Assembly: GCA_014773175.1 (NCBI GenBank)
Contig: VXCM01000698.1
Location: 111,653 to 175,652, forward strand
Reading direction: 5' to 3'
Source of the DNA: Lucifuga dentata
Lineage: Eukaryota; Chordata; Actinopteri; Ophidiiformes; Bythitidae
DNA length: 64,000 nt
The notes beneath the pieces are model-generated. The model searched no databases. It saw only the letters and a program-made list of their open reading frames with translations, and was not told the origin of the DNA. The position numbers were made by a program, and so were the translations under genes. This document shows, piece after piece, positions 1-25,264 of this stretch. Position 1 is the stretch's first letter. Each line of letters begins with the position of its first letter.

Positions 1-132
1 TTGAGGAACGATTTCCGGTTAGGTAAATGCTAATGCTAGCTAGCAGCTAATGTGTCTGTGACTGTACCCACTACAAGTTCTGATGAAAAAACAGGTCAGT
101 GAATAAAGTCACTAACTCACTACAACTTTTGA

Positions 133-257
133 CAGTGTTCTAGTGTTTGGCAGTTCCAACAGTGTATTTTTGTGCATTTATAATGGTTAATTCTNCAGTG
201 TTCTAGTGTTTGGCAGTTCCAACAGTGTATTTTTGTGCATTTATAATGGTTAATTCT
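133..257. repeat. Perfect 62-bp duplication around a single N (assembly artefact)
   Basis: Bases 133-194 and 196-257 are identical over 62 bp and are separated by one N at 195. Two overlapping contig ends were most likely joined with a token gap instead of being merged, so the second copy is probably not in the genome. Confidence 0.85.
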
Positions 258-1736
258 TTTAAACAAGGAGAAAAAAAATGAGGAAAAAAACAAAGAGAAA
301 AAAATAAGTTTTTAAAACCTCCAACTGATTTTTTTTTCTTTTTTTTTACCTCCAACTCATTTTTTTTTCTTCCATATAGGAAGAATATATACATATTTTT
401 TATCCACTTTATTTTTTTTTCCCCACACACGACCCCTAGGGGGCTCCATACATTTCCACTATCATGATGTAGCTTATAAAATAGAATAAGATATTAATAA
501 CTTCAACACCAAGAGATATTTGATGAGTATTTCAGTTCCATCATCACACAGACAATGTAAAGTGACTACATTACAGATTTGTGTAGGAGGATATATGCAA
601 CTCACATTCTAGCTTTGAATCAAGGCGATCTACTGATTCATCTAAAACCCTTTACAAGAAAATTCTTCCTGTTTTAATTTTTTAACTTCCACCAGCAGAC
701 ATTTCTGACTAATGAGAAGAGAGCATGTTTCACATGGCTTTTGGTTTGCTTGAATTTTTCTGTGTGAAACCAAACTAAACGAAGGATAAGTGCAACAAAA
801 ATAAGAGGACCATCTCCCATGAAAAGGGGCGCGATGTGTCAGGCAAGTTTGGTGATCCCTTAAAAAAAACAAAGCCTTTTTAAGCTTTGCTAGTCTAACC
901 TCTCCCACTTTAGGAATCTAAAACCTGTAACTTTTAGCATCAAAGTCGTTTCTTTAACCATTAAGCAATCATTGACTGAAGGCAATGGACCACACAAAGA
1001 TCTGGCCACACAGACTGAGCCGTGACTTTAATCCAATGAAAAGAGGCACGTAAAATGAGTGTTAATATCCAGCACTCTGCATGGAAATAAACACTCAACC
1101 ATTTCACGAAGTGGGGAGACCACCGTGATTATAGGCAGGAGAAAGACCAAGCAATACACACTGGGATCAGCAGGAAACACAGGGAGCTTCCACACACACA
1201 CACAAACCTATAAGGCTTCATTTCCTGTTTGGATGAGTTCCATTCCTCCTCGATAGGAGGTCAAAAAAGCAGCACCTCAGCTTGTTATTGACAGACACAA
1301 GCTAAGACATAGCGTGTGTGCTCCCATCATGGCACACAAACACACACTCGCGCTCACACACACACACCACAACCAGCAGAGTAACGGCATGAAAATCCAA
1401 GGATTTAAAAACTGGAATGAAACATAATCAAACCCATTAACTGCCAAGCCCAAATTGTGAATGTCAACTGTCTCTGACTTTGAAAGCAGAAGATAAGCGC
1501 CTGCTATGATCAGATAAGTTTATTGTGTAATTGTCGTAACTACACGAGCGAGAGAACAGACTGTAGCTGCTGTGTCTCAGCTGCTTCTCTGTATCCAGTC
1601 TGTCGTCCTGCTGCTTCTTCACTGTGTTTTGCGCTGCTCATTGGATTCAACGCGTCAGCTGGCCAGATCCAAATGTAAATGCAGCCAAAGTACGTAAAGA
1701 GAGCCGATTGATATTATTGTCGACACAAATGTAACC

Positions 1737-1741
<5 letters not shown>

Positions 1742-1781
<40 letters not shown>

Positions 1782-1940
1782 AAAAAANNNNNNNNNNNNN
1801 NNNNNNNNNNNNNNNNNNNNNNNNNNNNNNNNNNNNNNNNNNNNNNNNNNNNNNNNNNNNNNNNNNNNNNNNNNNNNNNNNNNNNNNNNNNNNNNNNNNN
1901 NNNNNNNNNNNNNNNNNNNNNNNNNNNNNNNNNNNNNNNN

Positions 1941-1986
<46 letters not shown>
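1742..1986. other. CA microsatellite, 153-base N gap and poly-T run
   Basis: A (AC)n tract at 1742-1777 runs into poly-A, then N at 1788-1940, then an uninterrupted T run at 1941-1986. Open frames crossing this block are artefacts of the gap and low-complexity sequence. Confidence 0.95.
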
Positions 1987-1989
<3 letters not shown>

Positions 1990-4042
1990 TGCATGGCCTC
2001 TAAGGGCCTCTGTATAAAAGCTTTTCATGAAGTTTCCTCAATTTTGGACATGACAGAGATTTTCTTGAAGCACTGACATAAAGAATCACTTTTTAAAAAG
2101 AAAAAGTGATGCATTATAGTGAAAAAGAATTCTAAGTTTTAAAAAACATTAAGGTTCTGATATTTTGAACAATTTCTTTAAATCGTCATATTTTGATATT
2201 TCTTACTGATGGTGTATTGTCTTGTACAGACCAAAACTTCATGTTTTGCTGACTTGAGTTTCCCCCAATTGTTGCCCAAGAATGAGTCACTATTTCCTCT
2301 CCGAATGACAAAATTGTCACTTCTTCTTTTAAGTCATGTTAACACATGACTTCTTTCAAAGTCATGTTAATTAAATTTACTAAAAACTAAAGGAATTTTT
2401 TAAGAGGGTGGCTCTATACACTTAAAAAATTGTATAGCTCAGCATGTACAGTGGCTGACTTTGTCACTAGTATTCACATTCTGATATCACTATAAATATC
2501 TCGATGGTGAAAAGATGCATCACAGTATGTCCTTTTTGCTATCATTACTGAAACAGTTTTATTATAGTTGCAGTATTTATGCTTTCCTGACTGAACCAAA
2601 GTGTCTACAAAAATAAAATCGTCAATTTTACTCTCTTTCCGTTGTTATGTCTCATCCTCCATCCTCACTCAACAAAGCTGCCACAGGTGGCAAAATTATG
2701 ACTGTCTCAGATGAATGATGGAGGGTTTACTTATTGTCATGGCAACACGGGCTATTTCCAATTTGAGCATTCACATACAGGGAGCTGCATGCCTGGGGAT
2801 TCTAATTTTGTAAAAAAGAAAAAATCTGTGTTTTAAATTAGAAATCGAAAAAAATGAGCATGGAATGAATCATGGTCAAGACAGAGGAGCTGCAGCACGA
2901 ACGTATCTTCCCCCCCCGTATCAGAAAGATTCTCAATGTGAGGCACTTTCTTCCAGCGGACAGACAAAGCGCTCCCTGTTCACAGCCTCTTAGCAGCCAC
3001 TTCACACACTGCACAAGGTGGAAGCCCCACTATGGCTATTCTGCAGAGAGAACCTGCTGAATGGCAATGACAGCAGGGAAGAAGGGGACACACAAACACC
3101 GCTTGTGTATCTGTAACTTCACACGCACACACAAAAGCACTTTTGCCATACAGCAAGTATGTCATCGACCAAATAACGATAAGAAAAAGCTACATGGGTA
3201 AAAACGCTACGTACTCCAAACACACCAAACACAGGTTAAAATGTGGCAACTAATTATTTGGATGAATCTTTTGATTATTTTGTTGAGAAATGGCAACAGC
3301 GAGGTTTCAAGACGTTTGAAGAAGATGAAAAATCTGGAAAATTTGGCTGACAATGAGGCATAGGCCCTTCTGTCTGTTTATGCAGTTTCTTACAGGAAGT
3401 TATGGCTCTGTACATGCGCGGTAACATCACAGCTATAGAGATTTATCCCGCCCTGCATCAGAATCACCAATTTGTTGGTTCCAGACCAACAGCTGAGTGG
3501 GGACGGTGCGGGCGCCTATTGCCTTCCAGAAACCAGTCTCTGGGTGTGGAAACCCACAAACAGTTCGTAAACGTGTTCAGGCACCAGCATCATGTCAGTG
3601 GAATAATGCTAGTAGTTCCGGATAAAGCAGTTCCTAGTTTAGCTCTGAAACCATCTTATGAGTAGAAACTGGACTGAACTGTGAATACCATTTGTTTGGT
3701 TTTCCCTCAATACCCAATAATCAATACCAGAAGATGTTCTACTGTACATTAAAGCAGCAAAGTACAATAGCATCCAGCTCAGAGTGATGCAGCACTTCCA
3801 GTCAGAGATGTCACCACTGAGCAGACACACCCTGACCAGAGTGAAGCCTGTGTAACTGTGGGCAGCCCACGGGAAACGGCCCTGACGCCACGCCACGTCT
3901 CACTACACGCTGACTGACAGGCCAAAGCAACGAGCCAGATCCCAAACAAGCTTAAAACAAGCACAGAACAAAAGGTTTAAGCATGTAGAACTGTTGTATA
4001 AAGGATGGATTCATGTTTAATATTTATTCATCTCCTTTTCCC

Positions 4043-4078
4043 CTTTCCTTTCCTTTCCTTTCCTTTCCTTTCCTTTCC
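4043..4078. repeat. (TTTCC)n microsatellite
   Basis: About seven tandem copies of the pentamer CTTTC/TTTCC lie inside abi1 intron 2. Confidence 0.9.
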
Positions 4079-4970
4079 ACTACTTAAAGAAACGCACACA
4101 ACTCCATTACCCATTCAGCAGAATGCAGCACAAGCCTTGAGGGCTGATGCTAATCTCATGTCCATCAGCGCTCAGGGCGATCTGGGGGCAACTACATAAT
4201 GATCCACCTCTGAACAGGACAGCGGAGAGCAATAAAACACTCCCACAGCCTGCAAAGCTTACAGCCATACCTCTTTATTATTAACACGGACATATATCCA
4301 TAAAAACAACTAGGCAGAGATGAAGAGACACTCCGTATCTGCTCGTTTCAAAGTAATCGAGGTGTTGCTGCCAATAGTAGCTGCTAAATCATTTAAAGTT
4401 AGCGAGGTGTCCAGAGGGGGAGAAGAGTTATGCAAATTGCAGAAAAATGAGGTTGTTTAAGACAGGAAGGACCCGTAGAGCAGAGTGTTGTAACTCATGA
4501 TGATTATCAGCCATTGGGAGTTCCTGCTCCTTACTGACGTCTGCTTTCTCCATTTTTTCCAACCAAAAAGTCTGAATGAATGCAGCACAGAGGGAAAACA
4601 GTTCCGTCGGTTCACCTAAAGTGTCACCGGCTCATCTTTGAGACGTCTACGTGTCACCATGGCTACCACATGTACACAGACAAGGGTTTTAAGATTTAAC
4701 AGGAAGTATGGAATTTACCACGCGCATGACAACGGCGACTGAATGATGTTTGTGTGGATGGAAATGAAACGGCTGAGGTGGATGTCGGGGTTTAACAGCA
4801 AGACAAAATATCCAAATGTGCTTCGTGCGCTTTTCTTTCTGAGGTGGCCCAAGGGGTTGTCATGGCGACTGAGACAGCCGGTGGTGTCATGGTGACCTCA
4901 GCATCGGCTGAATGCCATTTGTCAGAATATTGGCTCAAAACCTGAAGGAGTGTAAATATAGCCTTTTTTT

Positions 4971-4991
4971 TGTGTGTGTGTGTGTGTGTGT
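4971..4991. repeat. (TG)n microsatellite
   Basis: A short TG run follows a T-stretch and leads into a TC-rich tract. Confidence 0.85.
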
Positions 4992-5780
4992 CTCTCTCCC
5001 TCTCTCGGCTTTTTAGCTCCTCATCCTCCAGCTTACCCTCAAGTCTCTCTTGTCCTCTTTCTCTCCATTAGACTGACAATCTAATCTTCAGTGTATCCCT
5101 TAAAGAATTTCTGGCACTCTTTGCACTCTCCTGTTAAAGAAAACACAGATAGCAGGACATGGGAAAGATAAAATCTGTAGCACGACTCCTGCACTCTTTC
5201 TACTCGTTTTTTCTAATGATTGCTTGTTTGGGCTCAATTATGAGTGTGTTATGTATGATCCAGGTTTTACAAATGCCTCAGATGACATGCCAGATGTCTT
5301 TAGGCCTTTTTTTGATTTGTCTGAGCTCTTAGCATGTTCGTTGGATGAGTGGTTGGATTTAGCTACATATCAAAGTTACTTAACCAATCCAACATGAAGC
5401 AAAATGGAAGAAAATGTTTTCTCTGCCGGGGAATATAGTCCCACGAGAAGCCTGATTTTTACAGAGAAATTCAAATGATTGCTCCTTCTACAATCGCACT
5501 TGCATGTCAGCAGGCGAAAATGTGTGTTTTTTTACAACACTTTTGTCTGTGTGTGCGTGAAGATGATGAAAGAACACGAGCCTGACAAACAGACCGTCAG
5601 TCTTTCAGCCAAACACACAGCCAGTCAGACACTCACACAAGGCTGAGCCAGCGATAAAAGGACCATAGATTCTACAGAAGCGCTCGTACTGTGCCTGAAA
5701 ATAACAGAGTCTGTGTGAAAATGAGAGGAGAAGTGGGAAATGTGGGGCACCATTCTTCACAGCTGAAAGATTGGTGGTTA

Positions 5781-17534
<11,754 letters not shown>

Positions 17535-20500
17535 ATGGAGGTGGAGAGTGTCAGCGGGGAGAGTGAACGTCGTTTGACCGAGCTGAGGTTCGATGCAGCG
17601 GTCAAAGTGATTAAGAGCTTACCGCCAGATGGTAAGTGAAGGCACCACCAGTTATTTTATCAATGTATAGTAAGTTTTAAACATTCAGTTTTTTAAGTCA
17701 TTTTTGAAGTTTTACTTTTCATTAAATCCAGAGTTCATTTGTCTCCTAAAAAGCTTAATTAAAAAATGTTATATACAGAGTTAATGTGAAGGATTTAATC
17801 AAAGAAGGTATTAAATGACAATCAAATTTGGAAGAAATTTCTACAATCTAGTGGAATTTACTTGATTCTAGTGCAGTAAATTGCATTATTCTGCCATTTC
17901 TATAGAAACGCCTTCAGTAAGTTGATTTGCATTAGAAACAGGATAAAATAATGCAAATTTGAAGAAATTTTTTTTTTATGTTATCCAGCACAAATTAATT
18001 TCCCATATGAAAATTCCAAATACAAAAATAAAGGGGCAACGTTCAGCCTGTGCATTTAGCAAGTTTCGATGTAAATGTCAATCAGCTTTAATGCACAGAG
18101 CAGAATATTTGACTAAAATTCCAGATACAGTAATTTTCTCCTCAGATTTGATCAAAGGCCAGAATCTGACTTTGTGGCAGATTTTGTTTGCTTATTTCTA
18201 CATATTATGACAGTTTATGGTTATGGTTAACTTAAAAAAAATGTAATGAGCAGTAACCAATAACTGTGACTACTGAGGTTTAATAAACAGAATGGTGTTG
18301 TTAGGAACAGCTCAGTCAGTCTTGGATCATGTGTGATTTAAAAGGCCTAATCTACTTTACAAGCAGCTGCTCTGCAGACCTGCTTCCCTGTTCCATTAAC
18401 TCAGTGTGTATTCATACTTGCAGAAAGAATTATTTTAATAATCAGTTAATTGATTTAGACATTTATCATGTTAAAAAAGGTGGTAATATAGTTTCTTAAA
18501 AGTGAGGATGTGCTGTTTTTTTTCTCTGTTATTGTTGTGAGTTAAGTCTAGTCTGTCCTTTCAGTTCATAAAGGAAGGAAGGGAAGAAAAGAAAGAAATA
18601 CAAAAAGTATATTTGGTTGGAAAGTCTGCATAAGGGAAACATTCATCTAGAAGTAAAATCCCTATTTTAATCATTGTTTCCCTCAGGTCCTTTTCAGCCG
18701 TCCAACGACATGATGCTGAAATTCTACAGTTATTACAAACAAGCCACTGTAGGTTCCTGTAATATACCTCGACCGGGCTTCTGGGACGCAGTCGGTAAAG
18801 CTAAATGGTAATGGATATTCGGCATGTTATTATTTTTGTTCAAATGATCCCAAGATTCTTACACATGGGGGGGAATGTATGGGGGAAAAAAGAATGACTC
18901 TTTAGATCTCTGATGCACATTGCATTTTGTGTTTGCCTGCATGTCTCAGAGAGGCATGTGGGTTTGCGTGTTAGTCTCAGGTTGTGTTAGGTGAACTGTG
19001 GACTTGCAACATTGTGAAATATAACTTGGAATGTGACCTCTTACCCACAAAGCCGAATAACTTCTCTCATGTTTTTATAACACTGTTGAAATAATGCAAA
19101 TTTGAGGGAAGTGCAAAGGGCGATATATTTTAGGAAAAGCACAAATTACTGATGAGAAGCTTTTGGTTAAGTTTCTGTTTTACTGCTTCCTCCATTCTGT
19201 TGTCTGAGCTGTTGACTTAAAGCTTACAAATCCTCCTCACCTTAAATAAACCAGCCATGTTGACAAAGTGGAAACTGCAACAGATGTGCCAGAAATAGAT
19301 TTTAATTAACTAAACTGTCTACAATGAGGAAAGCTTGACTTTTACTTGATAGAGCATCCAGAGCTTATATCATAAAAATACAAAGCTAAACAAACAAGAA
19401 AATATTACATTTTAGTGATGTAGCTAACCAGTTACCTATAAGACAGCAAGCAAAGAATCAGTTTTCATTTTATACTTAATCCATAAACATTATTTGATAA
19501 ACAAAATAATTATCTAGTGCTTCTTTTTCACTTTTATTATTCAGGGATGCGTGGAATTCTCTTGGAGATATGTCTCAAGAAGAAGCAATGGCAGCTTATG
19601 TTGAAGAAATGAAGCTGGTATTTTTTTTTTTACTTTGAGAAAATGACGTAGACATAAAAGATGAATTTGAAGTCAGACATTTTAATACTCTGATACTCAG
19701 TGTCTTTCATGCTGCTTTGTCCTGCAGATTCTGGAGGGCATGCCCATGACTGAAGAGGTGGAGGAGCTCTTACGGGTTCTGGGTCCATTTTATGAGCTAG
19801 TGGATGAAAAGAAAAAGATCAGTCAGATATCAGACCTGAGCGCAGGTACGTTTAGCAGCCAGAACTCAGTCAGCAGTCACTTTCTATTTAATGACAAATG
19901 AGTTTAACCTTTGATAATTTACCTCTTCATGTGCTCAGCCCGTTTGACAAAGTTTGCTAGGCAGCTTGGAGGCAAGTACATGGATTCTTCTTGTCTGGTG
20001 ATGTAGTTTAGTGCACTTTTGTCTGGTGTTGTAGTTCAGATGCTTTTCATGCTCATTAGAAGTGCAGTAACACTGAATTAGTGATACACAATTATTTCTT
20101 TATCAGAAATGGAAAATCAGTGTCATTTGTCACAGAAAAAAAGTTTTATCCTGAACCAAAACTTTTGGTGAGATTTTAGTTGATAGATGCTTACAGGAGT
20201 GAACTTATTTTTCAGTTTAATAATTGTGTAAAGTATGCATCGTTAATCTTGCCTTTAAAGGAAGTTTGTATTTGAGTATGTGATTCCGTTTTGTCGCGCA
20301 GGCTTTGGTACGAAGCTGAGTTCAGTGCCATCAAAGAGCGTCGCAAAGAGCATCGTCAGGAATATGGAAATGAATGGCACTCTGGAGCCGCAACCTGCCA
20401 GGCTCAAATCCCAGGAAAAGCCTGAGGAAGAAGCACAAAAGGAAGATAATGATGATCATGATGATGATGATGAAGATGGAGAAGAAGAAGAAGAGGAGAA

Positions 20501-22421
20501 GGAGGAAGATGATGATGATGATGAAGATGGAGAAGAAGAAGAAGAGGAGAAGGAGGAAGATGATGATGATGAAGAAGTGATGAGGGAGGTCCAGAGAGGT
20601 AACAAAGTAAAAAGTGTCTCTGGCTGTTAAGACAGGTGGAGTGATACGTAACATTTTGATGTTCTATGGTTGAATTTGTTTCTAGAAAAGAAATCAGCTT
20701 CACAGCCAAAGAGGAAAAGTTCAGGAAGGAAACACAAAGTGCCCCTGACCAATGGGAAAGTGGTTAATGGCGTCACCCATCTGACCAATGGGAGTCATTC
20801 CAAGGCCACCCTAAAACGAGACGACTCCCAGGAAGCTTCAATCAGCGAGCCTCTGCTCAACGGTCACCACAGGGGTAAGAAACATGGCATCATGTTATGA
20901 AATCATTCAAAATGGTTACCTCATCCACACCGGCTGACTATGAATCTGTAGCCATGTGACCAGATAATCTGCTAAGCTTCATTCTTAGAGCTGCAGGAAG
21001 TCAGCAGACTGAAACACAACACGTCACACACCAGCCGGTCGTGGTATACATCTGCAGGAGGGCGACTCATCCACTTTGCTCCCTTTTCTCCGACATTAGA
21101 TCCCAGTGTAGACGTGTCCGGTCCCAATAACCTGGCCAGCGACTCAGACAGTGAAGTCTACTGTGACTCTGTGGACCAGTTTGGTCAGGAAGAGGCAAGT
21201 CACCACCTAAAAACAACAACCTCTCAAACCAGGAGCTGTGTGCATGCAGCAGCAGAAGCATCTGCTTCACGGTTGATTCATTTTGACGTGCATCTTCTCC
21301 AGAACTCAGAGCATAACCGCACCATCGACGACCTGGATGAAGAGAAGAACCACGTCTCCCCACCCACGGATGACCCACAGGAGAACCGTGAGGATGTTCA
21401 GGCTCCACCACAGGGCATCAGGTGTGGAGGAGAGGATGGAGAGAACAGCGGGAAGATCTCACAGAGACGAAGGCTGAATGCAGATGTGCCGGACGGCTTC
21501 ATCAGAAGAGGAAAAGGTACGTATTTAGCTTTTGCTCTTCTTCTGTATAATGTTAAAGGACCATACCATCCATTTTGCATGTTGGAGCCTAATATATTCA
21601 ATTTTCATACATGTAACATTACTGACAATCATTTTCCAAAGCATACTACTGGAACAGTGAATTAAAAATGTTTTTCCTACCTTCCAGACCGCCATGGGTT
21701 TCAGTTCATTCTGGTACGCTATTAAAATCAACTTAATGATATTTGAAACATTCTTGGGATAGGTAATCCATCGTCACCAACAAGACATGTATTCAGGCTT
21801 TTTTTTTGCATAATTTTAGCGGTTAAGTGCAATAAAAAGCACGGGAGTGAATGTATGTCTCCACCGGGGAATACAGTGCCAAAAGAAGACCTGTGTTTAT
21901 CAAAAATTTTAAACAGCCATGAATTCCTAAGGCTGCATAATATTAGCAGGCAAAACATCGATTTTTAAGGTGGGTGTATCGCTTGAATATTTGATTTTGA
22001 AAGATTAAAAGATTTTGCAAAATATCAGGAAAGCTGAATACGGTTTTATCCTTTGGGAAATGATTGTCAGTAACCTTACGTGTATGAAAATTGAATATAC
22101 AGTATTAGGCTCAAACATAGAAAATGGCTGGTATGGTCCTTTAATAGACAGTAAAGTTTGAATTTCTATGTAACTGTCTTGTGATCATATGTGGAAGCTG
22201 ACCTGTATTTCAGCCTTCAGGTCTTCGGGTCTGGGCTCCGGGGCTCTGGTGCCGATGCAGGCTGGTGGAGATGGGGATGGGGAGCGCGAGGAAGGAGCAG
22301 GAACATCTGGAGGGAGTCTGAATGAGCAGATTGTTGTGGCACTGGCCAGGCTGCAGGAGGACATGCAGAGCGTTCTGGAGCGACTGCACACATTAGAGGC
22401 TCTCACTGCCAGCCAGGTCAG

Positions 22422-22463
<42 letters not shown>

Positions 22464-22954
22464 CTGCATAGCAAAGAGGAAGAATGACTTTTAACCAGAA
22501 AGCAGTTTGTACTTTGATATAGTAAATAACGCCAGACATCACTATTCTCATTTATTTACATATTCCTATTTTTTATCTTCTCCAGACAAGATCAATGGCT
22601 CTGTCTCCAACTTATGCATCAACTCTAGTGAATAAGAGGAGTCAGGTAAACAGCTTTGCCTTTGTATCAGACACTGAAAATAAGATGGAAGCACTGATTT
22701 GGACTACTATGATAACCCAGTTTTATTTTTTAGAAACCAACCTGGTGGCCTTTTGACATTTCTCCTGGTAGTTTGGCATTTGCTCTTATCTGGCCATTTG
22801 TGGTGCAGTGGCTTATCAGTCTATACGTTCAGCGGAGGAGAAGGTATTATTTTCCAAAATACATCTATGAAATTCAACATCGTCACTTGAGACGTCGCAC
22901 CATATATAGACTTTTAACATGATGTGTGTTGTTTTTAATAGACGGATCAACTGA
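17535..22954 (+). CDS. acbd5: Acyl-CoA-binding domain-containing protein 5, complete
   Basis: Tail-anchored peroxisomal membrane protein that binds very-long-chain acyl-CoA and tethers peroxisomes to the ER through VAP proteins. Coding exons: 17535-17631, 18687-18807, 19545-19617, 19728-19845, 20302-20598, 20686-20874, 21100-21194, 21303-21516, 22214-22416, 22586-22645, 22734-22843, 22942-22954. All phases agree and give 529 aa (human about 534). Residues ~17-105 are the ACB domain ([25 protein letters not shown]). Residues 316-326 ([11 protein letters not shown]) match the FFAT-like VAP-binding motif. A coiled coil covers ~435-469, and ~501-521 is the C-terminal anchor after KPTWWPFD. The last exon has 13 coding bases and gives the RRIN end, matching human RRKLN. 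Intron 7 uses a GC donor (AG|GCAAGT). Exon 5 carries an expanded Asp/Glu tract. Confidence 0.95.
20455..20578 (+). repeat. In-frame acidic minisatellite in acbd5 exon 5
   Basis: A 48-51 bp GAT/GAA/GAG-rich unit is present twice and followed by a partial third, encoding blocks of the type [17 protein letters not shown]. All frames are open across it, so antisense and shifted open frames here are shadows. Confidence 0.85.
21553..22144 (+). mobile_element. MITE-like TTAA element, copy 4 (full length), in acbd5 intron 8
   Basis: 592 bp with TTAA at both ends and the TTAAAGGACCATACC terminus, same orientation as copy 2. It fills most of intron 8 of acbd5 and ends about 70 bp before the exon 9 acceptor. 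Confidence 0.88.
22424..22460. repeat. (AC)n microsatellite next to an acbd5 donor
   Basis: A 37-bp CA repeat starts 7 bp after the exon 9 splice donor (22417). Intronic CA repeats right next to donors can bind hnRNP L; any effect here is speculation. Confidence 0.9.
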
Positions 22955-25258
22955 AGCATCGAGGTCAGCGAAGAATGTTTTTGATTGGGTTTCTAACAGC
23001 TGTAACTTTCCCCCGCTTCGACTTATGACCCAGTAATTTGCTTTTGCACTATGAAGATGAAGAGATGAAGGTGAGAGGAAGATGGCTCGCAAGTCTGTGG
23101 TACTCCAGATGTGGAAATAAAGAAAGCGATGAATGTATGGGCTCACAGCCTCGAATTACAAAACCATATCAAGATTAGAAAACTGTACTAGACGAGCGTT
23201 TCTTGGAAAAGTTGGAATTTCGTCAGTGTGTTTCTAGACCAACAGCAGTAGCTTCTCTTTACATCCATAATTAAGGCTTTGTTGCACATAAAATGGGCCT
23301 AATATTTTTAAGTAATGCTTGATGTGGTTATAAATCAACATAATTCACTGTTCATTACTTGCCCAGGCAATGCTGCTAAAATGTCGTTATAACTTGTAGT
23401 TTAGAACGTTGGATTGAATGTGATACTGTAATGTCAGAGATTCATAAGTTAATATTTATTGCTTTTAGCTGCAGTTGCAATGAAAGCATAAGAGGTGGAT
23501 TTGAGCCATGTACACGAGGTTTATGTTTAAAATGAGTGCTAAATGTTGTGATATTATTTAGATAAAGTTCCTAATGTGTTCTCATCATGTATCCTGCTGA
23601 GCTTTCAAACATGTCAGTCTGATCACGTTCCAAATCTGTTTTTCTGAAAGGGAAAAAGTGCCTCAGCATCGTAAAATCCAAAAAAAAGGCGGCATTATAA
23701 TTTAATTCACATATCGTAGCACAAGTGTTCCATTACTGGACCAAACGGATTCATAAATCATAATCCCTGTTTCCTCTCTGCTATCCGATTATTAATACGA
23801 CTGTCGCTGTGTGTGTTTACTTTCATTTTTTTTATGTTTTTCATTTTGATGTGTGACATAGTAACATGTATGTAAGAACATTGTGGCCCTTAAAGATGAT
23901 TTTGTCTGAGTGATAATAGTGAATAATGTGAAGGAGTGAGATCTATACAAATTGTGTATCATAGCTGTACAGTTAAGATGATTAAAATGCAATATTTTAA
24001 TTGCATTCATCGATGTATTAAAAGAGAATACTATAGCTTATTTACCAAGGTTTCCATCTGCAATCGCACTAATCTTTCCAGAGCATTATGTTTTACTAAA
24101 TAATAGTTTGCCTTTATATTAAAATGTATTAAGGCTTTCTCACCTCTCTGCCTTTAGGTGGAGCCAGTTTGCATGTGATTGATAATCTAAGTCTGAAATA
24201 AAGTTTTCACAAAGCATTTTGACTGGTGTAGATGATTTACAGAACACATGCATAATGCAGATGACTCTGAGCTTTGACAGTTGGTGAATGGTTGCTGTTA
24301 CATACTTGCATGTTGTAGAAGCGTTGGCTGAGGGTCTGTCACGTCCTTCAGTGATCCCAAAGACTTCAATCATTAGACCTGGAAGAATTGTAGAGGATCC
24401 ATCATAAAGGCAAAAACTACAATCTCATAAGTAAAATATCACAATTACTTACCCTTTGATAAGAGCAGCTCTGGTTGTGTTCATCTTTGTTAGCATCAGA
24501 ACTCTCCAGAAATGGCCCGACCCCTCACCTAAAAACTGATATCACATACAAGCTCTCAAAGGGCTTGCAGGCCCAACGCTTCCCAAACCAGCCCAAGCTC
24601 TCTAAGGCAAGGATAACCTTTCTTTAAAAAAAAAAAAAAAAAATNAAAAATAGAAGAAACCTCGAGACATAATTGAGATTCTCTCCTCGAACGGCCAGGT
24701 GTGCAATCTGAGCTGAAGGTGGGTAAATTACAGAGACAAATAACCAATGTAACAATACAGGAAGATACATGTCAATGGAACCGTTATCCAGTAAGATCTC
24801 AAGTCCACAAAGATGCAGTCAAAATGAAATACTGCAAGTTATCTGCTTTCATTTAAACTCAGAAAAACAAATTCAACAGAAAATAGAAGCTGCATCCAAT
24901 CCTGATAACAATGACGTCTTCAGCATCTCCTAGTATTCCTCCAATTATTGGTTCCTACTTCAGCATCGAGGTGGACTTGGGGACTTTGGTTTATTCCAAC
25001 TTTTTCAATTTGAAGCCTCTCCATAATGATCCTTAATGCTTACTCCTGGTTTCTAAATACTGTGAAGTGGGTCAATACATAGGAACCAAAGGACAAGGAA
25101 CCATCTATTACCCAGCTTCATCTGTAATTACATGCACTAATTTCAGTTTAAGATAATTAGGAGCAGTAAATTAGCATTTGTTCTGTCTTTCAGGTTGATG
25201 AGAACACACGCTATTACGTCAATGTCAAAGACTAAAACATATTCAGATTTACAGTCAT
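22955..25258. other. acbd5 3' UTR and convergent spacer to yme1l1
   Basis: After the acbd5 stop (TGA 22952-22954) there are AATAAA signals at 23116-23121 and about 24197-24202, either of which could end the transcript. The rest of the spacer up to the yme1l1 polyadenylation signal is A/T-rich, with a poly-A tract and single N at 24645. No coding sequence recognised. Confidence 0.6.
24626..24650. repeat. Poly-A tract with single N
   Basis: A run with an N at 24645 in the acbd5/yme1l1 spacer. Confidence 0.9.
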
Positions 25259-25264
25259 TTTATT
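25259..25264 (-). terminator. Candidate yme1l1 polyadenylation signal
   Basis: AATAAA on the minus strand, about 775 bp downstream of the yme1l1 stop. No upstream rival this canonical was singled out. It would give a 3' UTR of about 0.8 kb. Confidence 0.5.

Noticed and set aside
1647..2028. Open frames of about 100 aa on the minus strand
   Set aside because: They consist of poly-Lys, X residues from the N gap and Val-Cys repeats from the CA microsatellite.
3402..3965. Open frames on both strands at 3.4-4.0 kb, considered as a missing abi1 exon
   Set aside because: None contains the conserved ABI exon 3 block (VDIHKEKVARREIG) or suitable splice phases.
20331..20709. Antisense and shifted frames rich in Ile, His or Met across acbd5 exon 5
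   Set aside because: Shadows of the acidic GAT/GAA repeat in the real acbd5 frame.
22734..22920. acbd5 ending by read-through of exon 11 ([11 protein letters not shown]...)
   Set aside because: A 13-bp coding exon at 22942 gives RRIN-stop, matching the vertebrate RRRRKLN end; the read-through has no counterpart.
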